Under the pieces are notes generated by a model. That model was given only the letters and a program-made list of their open reading frames with translations, made no database searches and was not told the origin of the DNA. Below are positions 16,142-24,952 of a stretch of DNA of 64,000 nt, piece by piece. Origin of the DNA: CAVZXS01 sp963779325 (GTDB taxonomy: Bacteria; Bacteroidota; Bacteroidia; Chitinophagales; Chitinophagaceae). Both the position numbers and the translations under genes were made by a program. Position 1 is the first letter of the stretch. Each line of letters opens with the position of its first letter. The stretch spans positions 313,027-377,026 of the forward strand of contig CAVZXS010000007.1 of NCBI GenBank assembly GCA_963779325.1. Reading direction: 5' to 3'.

Positions 16142-18301
16142 ATGCATCGTCAGATCAAGAATTTAGCCTCAGATTTTAATTCCCTTTTCAAGAGCGGGTA
16201 TGACAGTTTACTGAACAGCGGTGTAGACAGGCAAACGCAACTTAGCGAAAGAAAGTACATTGTACGGTATAATCAATTTTTCTTTTCCTGTATCCTGCTT
16301 TACCTTTTATCTATTATTGTTAATATAATCAATTCGCTTTATTTAAGCGCTTTTGTAATCGTCATCGCACTCTCTCTTTCTATAGCCAATTATGTGTGGA
16401 TATACAGCCGGAAGAACAGGCGAATCGGGAAATATATACTGCTTATTATTGTGAACCTGACTATCGCTTCACTGAGTTATGTAGAAGGGCTTTTTTCGGG
16501 TAATTATATTTATCTTTTCCCGCTTCTCGTTTCGCAAACATTCGTACTGGACTATAAAGAAAAACGGGGCATTCAGTTTTCGTTTATACTGTCGGGTATT
16601 TGTATCCTGGCTATTTTTTTTATAAGCCCTGCCGTAAGCCCGCTGCAGTTTGTAGCGGTTGAAAATCACCGCACACTTTTTTACTCCAATACCGCTGCAG
16701 CCCTTTTTGTAAGTATTGTATTTGCTTACTTGGTAATAAGGGAGAATAATAAATATGAAGACGAGCTGGACCGGGAAAGATTTTATCTCGATACGGTTTT
16801 TAACACTTCGCCTGATGCCGTTTTTATAGTAGAATCACCCTCGGGAGTAATTGCGGACTGCAACAAACGGGCTATTGAACTGTTTAAACTGGAGAATAAG
16901 AAGAATGCCATTAATAAATCAGTGTTTGATTTTTTAATTATTCAATATGATACCAATGAACCTGCCGTAAAGTTATTTACAAAGGGACCCGACGTTTGGC
17001 GCAGCGAAATACATTGCGCAACCGCGGCGTTGGATAAATTCCTGGGCTTTGTAAGCGTAGCAAGTTTTAACAACAGGGGCAGTACATACAGGAAAATCAG
17101 CATTAACGATATTACCGAGTATAAAAAAGCTGAAATTGCATTGATAGAATCAAAGGAAAAAGCCGAGCTGGCCGCGGAAGCCAAATCTTTCTTTTTATCA
17201 AACATGAGTCATGAGTTGAGAACGCCGCTCAATGGTATTATCGGTACTACCAATTTATTACTCCAGGATAATTTCTTAGAAAGCCAACGTGAACATTTGG
17301 GTGTTTTGAAATATTCATCAGAGCATATTTTAGCATTGATTAATGATATTCTTGATTTCAGTAAAATTGATGCAGGAAAAACAGAGCTGGAAAAAAATGT
17401 TTTTAACCTGAAACATTTTATAGAAAAAATTGATGCGGTTTTCCGTAACCAGTTTGCGCTGAAAAAAGTGGCATTAAATATTAATATTGATGAGCGTCTT
17501 GACAGGAAAGTAATAAGCGATACAACCAGGCTGCACCAGGTACTTACCAACCTGCTTTCCAATGCCTGTAAATTTACACATGAAGGCATGGTAACACTTA
17601 CGGCCCGCTTTCTTTCGGGTACCAGTACCTCAATTGCCGTAGAGTTTTCCGTAGCGGATACGGGTATCGGTATCGCCAAGAAAAAGCTGGGTACTATTTT
17701 CGAAGATTTTTACCAGGCTAATACGCAAACCACCCGTAAGTATGGCGGCACGGGCTTGGGCCTGGCCATCAGTAAAAAAATAGTAGAACTGTTCAATAGT
17801 GAATTAAACGTAAAAAGCGAATTGAATAAAGGCAGCGAGTTTTCTTTTATACTTAATTTACCGGTGCATATTGACGGAAAAAATGCGGCGTTAGCACAGG
17901 GTAATCAAAATTTAGGCAGCTTTAAAGGGTTGAAAATACTTCTTGCCGAGGATAACCCGATAAATATGATGATTGCCAGAAAATTTTTGCATAAATGGGA
18001 TATTGAAATTAAAGAAGCACAGAACGGATTGGAAGCGGTGGAGCTTTTTCGTGCAAATGACTTTGACCTTTTATTACTTGATCTTGAAATGCCGGAAATG
18101 GATGGTTATACCGCACTGGAAGAAGTGCGAAAAATAAATTCAGATATTCCGATTATTGCTTTTACCGCAGCCTCTTTTGATGATATGGCCGCCAAACTGA
18201 AGTTGAAAGGATTTAATGATTATGTACAAAAGCCTTTTAAACCGGATGACTTACACAAAAAAATTCTAAGAAACTTAACAACTAAGCCTGAGGCCGCTTA
18301 G
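16142..18301 (+). CDS. hybrid sensor histidine kinase/response regulator
   Basis: 719 residues. Six predicted transmembrane helices (about 47-200) form the sensor. A PAS-like domain follows (FNTSPDAVFIVESPSGVIADCN). HisKA has SNMSHELRTPLNG (His about 358), and HATPase has the N box LTNLLSNACKF, DTGIGIA and GGTGLGLAI. A C-terminal receiver has ILLAEDNPIN and LLLLDLEMPEMDG (Asp about 646). There is no fused Hpt or output domain, which fits use of the separate Hpt protein encoded divergently 138 bases away. No ligand can be inferred. Confidence 0.93.
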   Translation: MHRQIKNLASDFNSLFKSGYDSLLNSGVDRQTQLSERKYIVRYNQFFFSCILLYLLSIIVNIINSLYLSAFVIVIALSLSIANYVWIYSRKNRRIGKYILLIIVNLTIASLSYVEGLFSGNYIYLFPLLVSQTFVLDYKEKRGIQFSFILSGICILAIFFISPAVSPLQFVAVENHRTLFYSNTAAALFVSIVFAYLVIRENNKYEDELDRERFYLDTVFNTSPDAVFIVESPSGVIADCNKRAIELFKLENKKNAINKSVFDFLIIQYDTNEPAVKLFTKGPDVWRSEIHCATAALDKFLGFVSVASFNNRGSTYRKISINDITEYKKAEIALIESKEKAELAAEAKSFFLSNMSHELRTPLNGIIGTTNLLLQDNFLESQREHLGVLKYSSEHILALINDILDFSKIDAGKTELEKNVFNLKHFIEKIDAVFRNQFALKKVALNINIDERLDRKVISDTTRLHQVLTNLLSNACKFTHEGMVTLTARFLSGTSTSIAVEFSVADTGIGIAKKKLGTIFEDFYQANTQTTRKYGGTGLGLAISKKIVELFNSELNVKSELNKGSEFSFILNLPVHIDGKNAALAQGNQNLGSFKGLKILLAEDNPINMMIARKFLHKWDIEIKEAQNGLEAVELFRANDFDLLLLDLEMPEMDGYTALEEVRKINSDIPIIAFTAASFDDMAAKLKLKGFNDYVQKPFKPDDLHKKILRNLTTKPEAA

Positions 18302-18407
18302 CGCTATCTTACTTACTTTCTTGCCGGCTTACTGCATTTTTTATTTCCCTGCTTGTAGTTTTCATTACCATTCGTAATTTCTTTTCGGGAATTAATTAGC
18401 GAACCTC

Positions 18408-18415
18408 TATTTTTG
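18408..18415 (+). promoter_or_regulatory. candidate -7 element for the ABC operon
   Basis: TATTTTTG matches TAnnTTTG 18 bases before the ATG. No good TTTG -33 element at the right spacing. Confidence 0.4.
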
Positions 18416-18432
18416 AAAATAATTTAATTGAC

Positions 18433-19365
18433 ATGAATATTTTAGAAGTAAGAAACTTGAAAAAATATTTCGCTACGCAAAAGGCGGTGGACGATATCAG
18501 CTTTGATATTCCGAAAGGAAGCATATTCGGCTTATTGGGTCCCAACGGCGCCGGTAAAACTACTTTAATAAGAATGATAACGGGTATTTTTTATCCCGAT
18601 AGCGGCGAAATAACATTGGAGGGACGAAAGTTTGATCCGGAAAATGACATTCGGAAAATAGGTTACATGCCCGAGGAAAGAGGATTGTATAAAAAAATGA
18701 AAATTGGCGAACAGGCTTTATACCTGGCACAGTTAAAGGGCCTTGGTAAAAAAGAAGCCATGGAAAAGATTAAGCAATGGTTTGTAAAATTTGAGATGGA
18801 AAGCTGGTGGAATAAAAAAGTGGAGGACCTGAGTAAAGGAATGGGACAGAAACTGCAGTTTGTAACAACCGTTTTACACAATCCTTCATTAATTATTTTA
18901 GATGAACCCTTCAGCGGGTTAGATCCGGTGAATTCTAATTTAATAAAAGACGAAATATTTAACCTGGCCAAAAACGGCGCTACCGTTATTTTCAGTACAC
19001 ACCGTATGGAACAGGTAGAAGAAATATGCGATAAAATAATATTGGTAAATAAAGGACAAAAAATTCTTGATGGCAAAGTGAGCGAAGTAAAACAGGATTT
19101 TAAACAAAACCTGTATAGCTTATCAGCCACACAATTGCCCGCATGTATCAGCAGCCCTGCTTTTGAAATAGTAGAAACTAAAAGTAATCACCTGGTGGTG
19201 CATATTAATGAAGGGTATCTGCCCAATGATGTGCTGAGCTATTTTATAAATGGGGGTGCGGGTATTATTTCTTTTCATGAAATACTTCCTTCGCTCAATG
19301 AAATATTCATTCGCCTGATAGAAGGCACACCGACCGCCCGGCAGTTTCAAAAAGTGACCGCTTAA
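18433..19365 (+). CDS. ABC transporter ATP-binding protein (NatA-like)
   Basis: 310 residues. Walker A GPNGAGKTT, signature LSKGMGQKLQ (the usual LSGGQ is modified), Walker B LIILDEPFSGLDP, and the H-loop in FSTHRMEQ. A C-terminal DUF4162-like region follows (residues about 220-310). It pairs with the permease starting 34 bases downstream, forming a NatAB/YhaQP-type ABC-2 exporter; the substrate is unknown (sodium, drugs or peptides in relatives). Confidence 0.9.
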   Translation: MNILEVRNLKKYFATQKAVDDISFDIPKGSIFGLLGPNGAGKTTLIRMITGIFYPDSGEITLEGRKFDPENDIRKIGYMPEERGLYKKMKIGEQALYLAQLKGLGKKEAMEKIKQWFVKFEMESWWNKKVEDLSKGMGQKLQFVTTVLHNPSLIILDEPFSGLDPVNSNLIKDEIFNLAKNGATVIFSTHRMEQVEEICDKIILVNKGQKILDGKVSEVKQDFKQNLYSLSATQLPACISSPAFEIVETKSNHLVVHINEGYLPNDVLSYFINGGAGIISFHEILPSLNEIFIRLIEGTPTARQFQKVTA

Positions 19366-19399
19366 CTTAATTATTAAACCAATAACTAATTTATATACC

Positions 19400-20677
19400 A
19401 TGAACAAGATTTGGCTTATTGTACAACGGGAATACCTTACGAGAGTTAGAAAAAAAACTTTTATCATCGCTACATTACTATTTCCCATTCTTTACCTGTT
19501 GCTGATATTTGGCACCGGTTATATTGCTGCAAAAAGTAAACAGAATTTAAAAATCGCGGTAATAGATTCTTCGGGTTATTTTAATGCCGGCATGATTGGC
19601 AGAAGTAATCTGGCGGACAGCTCGGCTAAACTTGATTTGGTAAAAATCAGTAAAGACGATTTGGATAAGAGCTATGCAAATCTTGGGTATGACGGGTATA
19701 TTGTAATTCCTCAAAGTATAGATTGGAAATCGGGTACGGCGAAAGGCTCACTTGCGCTGAACACAAATAAAACACACGGGGACGGAGCGGTGATGCAGGT
19801 ACAAACCAAGTTAAACTCGATGTGGAGTGATATTAAAAATGACAGCCTGGGTATTGACAGTACGAAGAAAAGTATTATCAAAAGCAGCTTTATTGGTATT
19901 AGTGAGAAAATAAATAATAAAGAATCTAATTCTAAAATTGCACAAACGATAGGTTATGTAAGCGGATTTTTAATTTATATTATTTTATTAGTATACGGCT
20001 CGCAGGTTATGATGGGTGTAATGGAAGAAAAAACAAACCGGATTGCTGAAGTGGTTATATCATCTGTAAAACCATTTCAGTTGATGATGGGTAAAATAAT
20101 TGGAATAGGCTTGGTAGCACTTACACAGTTTTTTTTATGGATCGCATTTATGCTGGTGGTTTATAATGTAGGTAAATTCTCGAGCGGCAGCAGCGATATG
20201 ATGAACAATATGGTGGGAGGTATACAGGATTTATTTACCAAAGTAAACGTGCCGCTGATACTTTTTTGTTTTGCTTTTTATTTCTTGGGAGGCTTTTTCT
20301 TTTATTCCTCTTTGTACGCCGCCATCGGCAGTGCGGTAAATGAAGATATGCGGGAAGCGCAGTCACTCAGTTTCCCGGTTACCATGCTGGTTATATTCTC
20401 TATAGCTATTATGACCGCTACTATACAAGATCCCAACACACCCCTCGCTTTTTGGGGAAGCATGATACCGTTCAGTTCGCCCATTGTAATGATGGCCCGT
20501 ATACCTTACGGTGTACCTGATGCAGTTCCCTGGTGGCAATTGGGTCTATCTATGTTGTTGTTGATCGTTGGTTTTATTTTTACCACTTGGTTTGCGGGTA
20601 AAATTTACCGCACGGGTATTTTGATGTACGGCAAAAAGCCGAGCTGGAAAGAAATGATGAAGTGGGTGAGGAGGTAA
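19400..20677 (+). CDS. ABC-2 type permease (NatB/YhaP-like)
   Basis: 425 residues. One N-terminal transmembrane helix (IIATLLFPILYLLLIFGTGY) is followed by a large extracytoplasmic loop (about 45-190) and a C-terminal block of five helices, with VMEEKTNRIAEVVISSVKP marking the ABC-2 family. It is the membrane partner of the preceding ATPase. A terminator follows directly. Confidence 0.9.
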   Translation: MNKIWLIVQREYLTRVRKKTFIIATLLFPILYLLLIFGTGYIAAKSKQNLKIAVIDSSGYFNAGMIGRSNLADSSAKLDLVKISKDDLDKSYANLGYDGYIVIPQSIDWKSGTAKGSLALNTNKTHGDGAVMQVQTKLNSMWSDIKNDSLGIDSTKKSIIKSSFIGISEKINNKESNSKIAQTIGYVSGFLIYIILLVYGSQVMMGVMEEKTNRIAEVVISSVKPFQLMMGKIIGIGLVALTQFFLWIAFMLVVYNVGKFSSGSSDMMNNMVGGIQDLFTKVNVPLILFCFAFYFLGGFFFYSSLYAAIGSAVNEDMREAQSLSFPVTMLVIFSIAIMTATIQDPNTPLAFWGSMIPFSSPIVMMARIPYGVPDAVPWWQLGLSMLLLIVGFIFTTWFAGKIYRTGILMYGKKPSWKEMMKWVRR

Positions 20678-20694
20678 GTTTGGTTTAAAGAAAT

Positions 20695-20733
20695 TTTAAA
20701 ACCATCTTCAAAAAAAGAGGATGGTTTTTTTTA
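20695..20733. terminator. intrinsic terminator of the ABC operon
   Basis: AAAACCATC and GATGGTTTT form the stem, with a long T-run after it. Confidence 0.8.
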
Positions 20734-20820
20734 TTTTGTATTATCATTATCTGCGACTGCTGAGTATTTTAAGCGTTCTTGTAATAAAAAAATACTTAAT
20801 CGTAATAATAATAGGTTTCA

Positions 20821-21636
20821 TCAAAATTGCCGGAAGGCTCTATCGGTTTTTCTTTGCGATAATAATGGCTTGTTGTTCGGGGCATACTTATAATCAAAGT
20901 AAGAATAACTATCAATATTTTTTGCAAGTGTTTGGGTGAGGTTATTCAGGTGTTTGAAATCGCTGTAAAAAAGCGGCGCCCAATAAAAAAATCTGGCCGA
21001 AGGCCAACTTGGAATCGGGTTGACTTTGTTGTCATATTGAAAACTTAATGTATCGATCAAGGGGTTGGTTGTCCATTTAAAAATAGATTTAGAAAGATTG
21101 CCCGACGCATCAAATTCATAGCTTGCCTGGCGAAGCAAATTATAAGTTAAACCTGCATCAAAGCTCCTGTAATCAGATCTTTTTTGTAAAACGGCGCCGT
21201 CGTAATCATAAACCGAACTGTCTTTCGTCGGCGGGTTTGTATAATTATTAGAACTATGAAGTGAGAAAATAAGTTTCCCGCCAAAATCGTATTTGAAAAT
21301 AGTTTTTGTAATAATGGAAACAACTCCGTTGATTTTACTTGAATAGGCAATACTGTCTGTTCTGCCCGCTGCATTTCTGTAAAATGTTTCTACCGTTTCT
21401 GATTTATTCGCAGAAATATTATTTGTCATTTTAACTTCCGAAAGTTGCCCTGCGGCGTTGTAAATATATTCGGTAACTATTTCGCGGCCCGTATTATTAA
21501 TCTTTGTGACGGTTTTAAGTAAAAGATTAAATTTTTGCCCCTGACTTTCAGGTTCATTTCGGGTGTTGTTGCTTTTTTTACAAGCTGATGAACTGATTAA
21601 AACCAAGGCGATGGCAAGCAGGTAAAGAGTTTTCAT
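20821..21636 (-). CDS. lipoprotein of YD/RHS-like repeat type, C-terminus possibly frameshifted
   Basis: 271 residues. A lipobox is at ISSSAC. The mature part has repeated 'YxYNAAGQL' type strands (EYIYNAAGQLSEVK, FKYDFGGKLIFS, YEFDASGNLSKS), as in uncharacterised Bacteroidota lipoproteins with YD-like beta repeats. The reading frame ends RAFRQF at 20821, but the +1 frame from about 20885 onward gives PIEPSGNFDETYYYYD and stops at 20796. That looks like the authentic end, so a single-base indel near 20870-20885 is likely. Confidence 0.65.
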   Translation of the reverse strand: MKTLYLLAIALVLISSSACKKSNNTRNEPESQGQKFNLLLKTVTKINNTGREIVTEYIYNAAGQLSEVKMTNNISANKSETVETFYRNAAGRTDSIAYSSKINGVVSIITKTIFKYDFGGKLIFSLHSSNNYTNPPTKDSSVYDYDGAVLQKRSDYRSFDAGLTYNLLRQASYEFDASGNLSKSIFKWTTNPLIDTLSFQYDNKVNPIPSWPSARFFYWAPLFYSDFKHLNNLTQTLAKNIDSYSYFDYKYAPNNKPLLSQRKTDRAFRQF

Positions 21637-21768
21637 ACAAACTATATTATGTGTTTATATAACTTATGTTAAGTTACGGAAAATTATCAAACTTCCCGAT
21701 AAAATCCCGCCGTGTTTTGCCGGGAAGTTTGTGTTTAAAATCATGTGTAGTTAGTGTACTCATTTCCT

Positions 21769-22659
21769 TTATTTGAACCTCTCACTTACCACCAGTTCCT
21801 TGCTGCCTGCTGTGTAAGTATAAAACCCTTCACCGGTTTTGATGCCGAGCTTACCGGCTGTTACCATATTTACCAATAATGGACAAGGCGCATATTTAGG
21901 ATTGCCGAATCCGTCGTGCAATACTTTTAAAATAGAATGACAAACATCAAGGCCAATGAAATCGGCTAATTGCAATGGTCCCATCGGGTGGGCCATGCCC
22001 AGTTTCATTACCGTATCTATTTCTTCTACACCGGCTACACCTTCGTATAAACTGTAAATGGCTTCGTTAATCATCGGCATTAAAATACGATTGGCTATAA
22101 AACCCGGGTAGTCGTTTACTACGCAGGGTATCTTGCCGAGTTTTCTACTTAATTCAACAATTGTATTTGTTACTTCTTTTTTAGTAGCGTAGCCGTTTAT
22201 TATTTCTACCAATTTCATAACCGGCACGGGGTTCATAAAGTGCATACCAATAACCAGCCCGGGCCTTTTGGTAACCGCGGCAATTTTAGTAATGGAAATA
22301 GAAGAAGTATTGGTGGCCAACAAACAACCCGCCGGCGCGGCGGCATCTATTTGCTGAAAAATTTTCAGTTTCAGTTCTGTATTTTCTGTAGCGGCTTCTA
22401 CTACCAAGTCCGCTTTGCTTACACCGATAGCCAAATCAGTTTGTGTTATTATGTTTGAAAGGGCGGTTTGTTTTTGTTCCTCGGTAACGGCGCCTTTGCT
22501 TACCTGCCTGTCAAAATTTTTGGTAATAGTAGCAATGGCTTTCTCCAATTGCGGCGCTGAAACATCGATTAGTGTAACGGAATAACCGGCTTGTGCAAAC
22601 ACATGCGCAATACCGTTGCCCATGGTACCCGCGCCTATTACTGCAACTTTATTTATCAT
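21769..22659 (-). CDS. 3-hydroxybutyryl-CoA dehydrogenase
   Basis: 296 residues. Rossmann motif VIGAGTMGNGIAHVFA, the TNTSSISIT stretch, catalytic His/Glu region GMHFMNPVPVMKLVE, and C-terminal dimer domain NDYPGFIANRILMPMINEA. It oxidises (S)-3-hydroxyacyl-CoA with NAD(P), acting in fatty-acid or butyrate metabolism (hbd/paaH/mmgB family). An acyl-CoA dehydrogenase is encoded about 1 kb away, divergent, consistent with a shared beta-oxidation role. Confidence 0.92.
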   Translation of the reverse strand: MINKVAVIGAGTMGNGIAHVFAQAGYSVTLIDVSAPQLEKAIATITKNFDRQVSKGAVTEEQKQTALSNIITQTDLAIGVSKADLVVEAATENTELKLKIFQQIDAAAPAGCLLATNTSSISITKIAAVTKRPGLVIGMHFMNPVPVMKLVEIINGYATKKEVTNTIVELSRKLGKIPCVVNDYPGFIANRILMPMINEAIYSLYEGVAGVEEIDTVMKLGMAHPMGPLQLADFIGLDVCHSILKVLHDGFGNPKYAPCPLLVNMVTAGKLGIKTGEGFYTYTAGSKELVVSERFK

Positions 22660-22743
22660 GATAAAGAGATTTTTTTATAAAAAGGTACTCAATTTTGCCT
22701 TGCAATATAGCGGATTATAGAATAATGCAGGTTGACATTCAGC

Positions 22744-22830
22744 CAATTAGTTGCCCCTATCTCCACCGATCGGCGGAGGATAGTTGAACTCATTATGCGG
22801 AAACTCCCTTTTGGAGATGGTAGTTTAACG
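22744..22830. repeat. GATCGGCGGAGG intergenic palindromic repeat
   Basis: Contains CCACCGATCGGCGGAGG and then ACTCCCTTTTGGAGATGG, which fold as short hairpins. The same GATCGGCGGAGG core is found inside mtaB (3882-3900). The rest of the 22660-22948 gap shows nothing else recognised. Confidence 0.5.
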
Positions 22831-22948
22831 CAATATCAGCGAAAATTTAGAATGCGCTCCCGTGGGTTTGCATTTTTAAGCAATTTCCGGTTATTTTTAT
22901 CGTTAGAGAATACGAAATCCAATTTTTGAAAAACCAATCAGTATTACT

Positions 22949-23200
22949 ATGAAACAGATTTACCATGATGACAGGCAATACATTGCCGAAAAGTTATTAT
23001 TTGTTGACCAACACACTGAGCAGGTTTCGCTGCTGGCTTACCACAAAATTAATTCCCTGAAATTATCTTCGAAAAACGCAGCTTACTGCATAAGCAGAAC
23101 TGAACTTTTGGAGATTGTACAAAATTCACTACTCAACTTTGTAAGTCCCGATGATGTATTGTGGGAAGAAGGATTTTATGTGAGTGAGTTGGATAATTAA
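22949..23200 (+). CDS. hypothetical protein, 83 residues
   Basis: Small soluble protein (MKQIYHDDRQYIAEKLL to GFYVSELDN), alpha-rich, no transmembrane segment or motif recognised. The ATG is preceded by an AT-rich leader. It lies between a palindromic repeat and a simple-repeat tract. Codon use looks normal, so it is probably real. Confidence 0.45.
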   Translation: MKQIYHDDRQYIAEKLLFVDQHTEQVSLLAYHKINSLKLSSKNAAYCISRTELLEIVQNSLLNFVSPDDVLWEEGFYVSELDN

Positions 23201-23204
23201 GGCA

Positions 23205-23316
23205 AAATGCTGAATGCTGAATGCAATGCTGAATGCTGCAATGCTGAATGCTGAATGCTGAATGCTGAATAGGCAATAGGCAATAGGCAATGGCAATAGC
23301 TGAATGCTGAATTAGC
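23205..23316. repeat. AATGCTG / AATAGGC simple-repeat tract
   Basis: About ten copies of AATGCTG units run into AATAGGC units. Read on the other strand they give GCATTCAGCATT, the same class of repeat that is inserted in the YggS gene at 25503. Irregular spacing and no unique spacers rule out CRISPR. Confidence 0.7.
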
Positions 23317-23624
23317 GATTTGTAAAGGTCGATAATTTGCTGATGTTTGATAGCTTTAGTTTTACAATTTCAGTATTGAGACTTTACAGATAATTGCGGT
23401 GTTTCCTGTAATGCCGAATAATACTTCCAATGCTGAACGGTGCCAACGCCACTACAGCTCAATAGTAGCACCGGCGTTGGGCAAATAAATATTTACTTCC
23501 TTTTTGCAGGCAATCCCTGCGATAATTTTTCTTTACACGCTATATACTTTATTTACTTTTTATACTCCAATTACCCTCAATCCTGAGAAACTAACAATTG
23601 TTATTTTTGAAAATAGTTTGCCCT
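23317..23624. other. intergenic region with one strong hairpin
   Basis: TGCCAACGCC (23441-23450) can pair with GGCGTTGGGCA (23473-23483), with ACTAC/GTAG extending the fold inward. There is no T-run. Function unknown; no ORF. Confidence 0.4.
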
Positions 23625-23632
23625 TATCTTTG
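23625..23632 (+). promoter_or_regulatory. -7 promoter element of the acyl-CoA dehydrogenase gene
   Basis: TATCTTTG matches the Bacteroidota -7 consensus 21 bases before the ATG. The nearest TTTG (23606-23609) is 15 bases away, closer than the usual 19. Confidence 0.5.
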
Positions 23633-23653
23633 CGGCCTAAATAGTGATTCTAT

Positions 23654-24808
23654 ATGTTATTTCAATTTACTGAAGAGCAATTGATGATTCAGCAGGCGGC
23701 CCGTGATTTTGCAAAAAATGAATGCCTGCCCGGCGTAATAGAAAGGGATGAGCTGCAAAAATTTCCGAAAGAGCAGGTAATGAAATTGGCCGAGCTTGGT
23801 TTTTTGGGTATGATGGTAGACCCTAAATACGGCGGCGCCGGTATGGATACCATCAGCTATGTATTGGCAATGGAAGAGATCAGTAAAATTGATGCGAGTG
23901 TGAGTGTGGTAATGAGTGTAAATAACAGTTTGGTTTGTTACGGGCTGGAAGGTTTTGGTACCGAAGAACAAAAAGTAAAATACTTAACACCGCTGGCACA
24001 AGGACGAAAGGACGGCGAATTATACATCGGCGCTTTTTTATTGAGCGAGCCGGAAGCGGGAAGTGATGCGACGAGTCAGCGTACTACGGCCGAAGATAAA
24101 GGCGATCATTATATTTTGAACGGAACAAAGAACTGGATTACCAACGGTAATTCCGCATCGGTGTATTTGGTAATGGCGCAAACCGATGCGGGCAAAGGAA
24201 GCCGCGGTATCAATACATTTATTGTAGAAAAAAATTGGCCCGGCGTAAGTGTGGGTGCTAAAGAAAATAAATTGGGTATACGCGGCAGCGATACACACAG
24301 CATTTCTTTCCAGGATGTAAAAGTGCCGAAGGAAAACAGGATTGGCGCCGACGGTTTTGGATTCTCCTTTGCCATGAAAACATTGGCGGGCGGAAGAATA
24401 GGTATCGCCTCGCAGGCATTGGGTATTGCAAGCGGCGCTTATGAGTTATCATTAAAATATTCGAAAGAAAGAAAAGCATTTGGTACGGAGATTATGAATC
24501 ACCAGATCATTGCTTTCAAATTGGCTGATATGGCTACAAGGATTGAAGCGAGCAGGTTGCTTTGTTTGAAAGCGGCTTGGGAAAAGGATAATAAAATGGA
24601 TTATACACTCAGCAGTTCGATGGCGAAAGTATTTGCCAGCGAAACGGCTATGTGGACGGCAACGGAAGCGGTGCAGGTACACGGCGGTTACGGATTTGTA
24701 AAAGAATTTCATGTAGAGCGATTGATGCGTGATGCAAAGATTACGCAGATATATGAAGGTACCAGTGAAGTGCAGCGGATTGTGATAAGCAGGAGTATAT
24801 TGAAATAG
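23654..24808 (+). CDS. acyl-CoA dehydrogenase (short-chain/butyryl type)
   Basis: 384 residues, full length. Signature motifs are GAFLLSEPEAGSDA and WITNG (FAD/substrate site), GGRIGIASQALGIA, and the C-terminal QIYEGTSEVQRIVI with the catalytic Glu. It introduces the alpha-beta double bond in fatty acyl-CoA and passes electrons to ETF. Size and motifs resemble butyryl-CoA dehydrogenases. It likely works in the same pathway as the 3-hydroxybutyryl-CoA dehydrogenase at 21769. Confidence 0.92.
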   Translation: MLFQFTEEQLMIQQAARDFAKNECLPGVIERDELQKFPKEQVMKLAELGFLGMMVDPKYGGAGMDTISYVLAMEEISKIDASVSVVMSVNNSLVCYGLEGFGTEEQKVKYLTPLAQGRKDGELYIGAFLLSEPEAGSDATSQRTTAEDKGDHYILNGTKNWITNGNSASVYLVMAQTDAGKGSRGINTFIVEKNWPGVSVGAKENKLGIRGSDTHSISFQDVKVPKENRIGADGFGFSFAMKTLAGGRIGIASQALGIASGAYELSLKYSKERKAFGTEIMNHQIIAFKLADMATRIEASRLLCLKAAWEKDNKMDYTLSSSMAKVFASETAMWTATEAVQVHGGYGFVKEFHVERLMRDAKITQIYEGTSEVQRIVISRSILK

Positions 24809-24850
24809 CAGCCCATCCCCCGCCTTCCCTGAGGGAAGGAGCCGGAGAAC
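24809..24850. repeat. short palindromic repeat after the acyl-CoA dehydrogenase gene
   Basis: CCTTCCCTGAGGGAAGG is a near-perfect palindrome of a type scattered in Bacteroidota intergenic DNA; it may also act as a 3'-end stem. Confidence 0.5.
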
Positions 24851-24952
24851 TAAAGCAGATAGAGGTATTACAGTTTATTTATACGCTAATGATTTTTCAT
24901 TAGCTTTTTTATTAATAAACTTCTGCAACTTTGCGACTCAGAGAAAAAGAAC

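Noticed and set aside
17209..17679. 156-residue antisense ORF inside the hybrid kinase gene
   Set aside because: It overlaps conserved HisKA/HATPase coding and shows no protein-like motif.
23205..23316. Possible CRISPR array (many AATGCTG repeats)
   Set aside because: Units are contiguous, of 7-12 bases, and have no unique spacers of regular length; it is a simple repeat.
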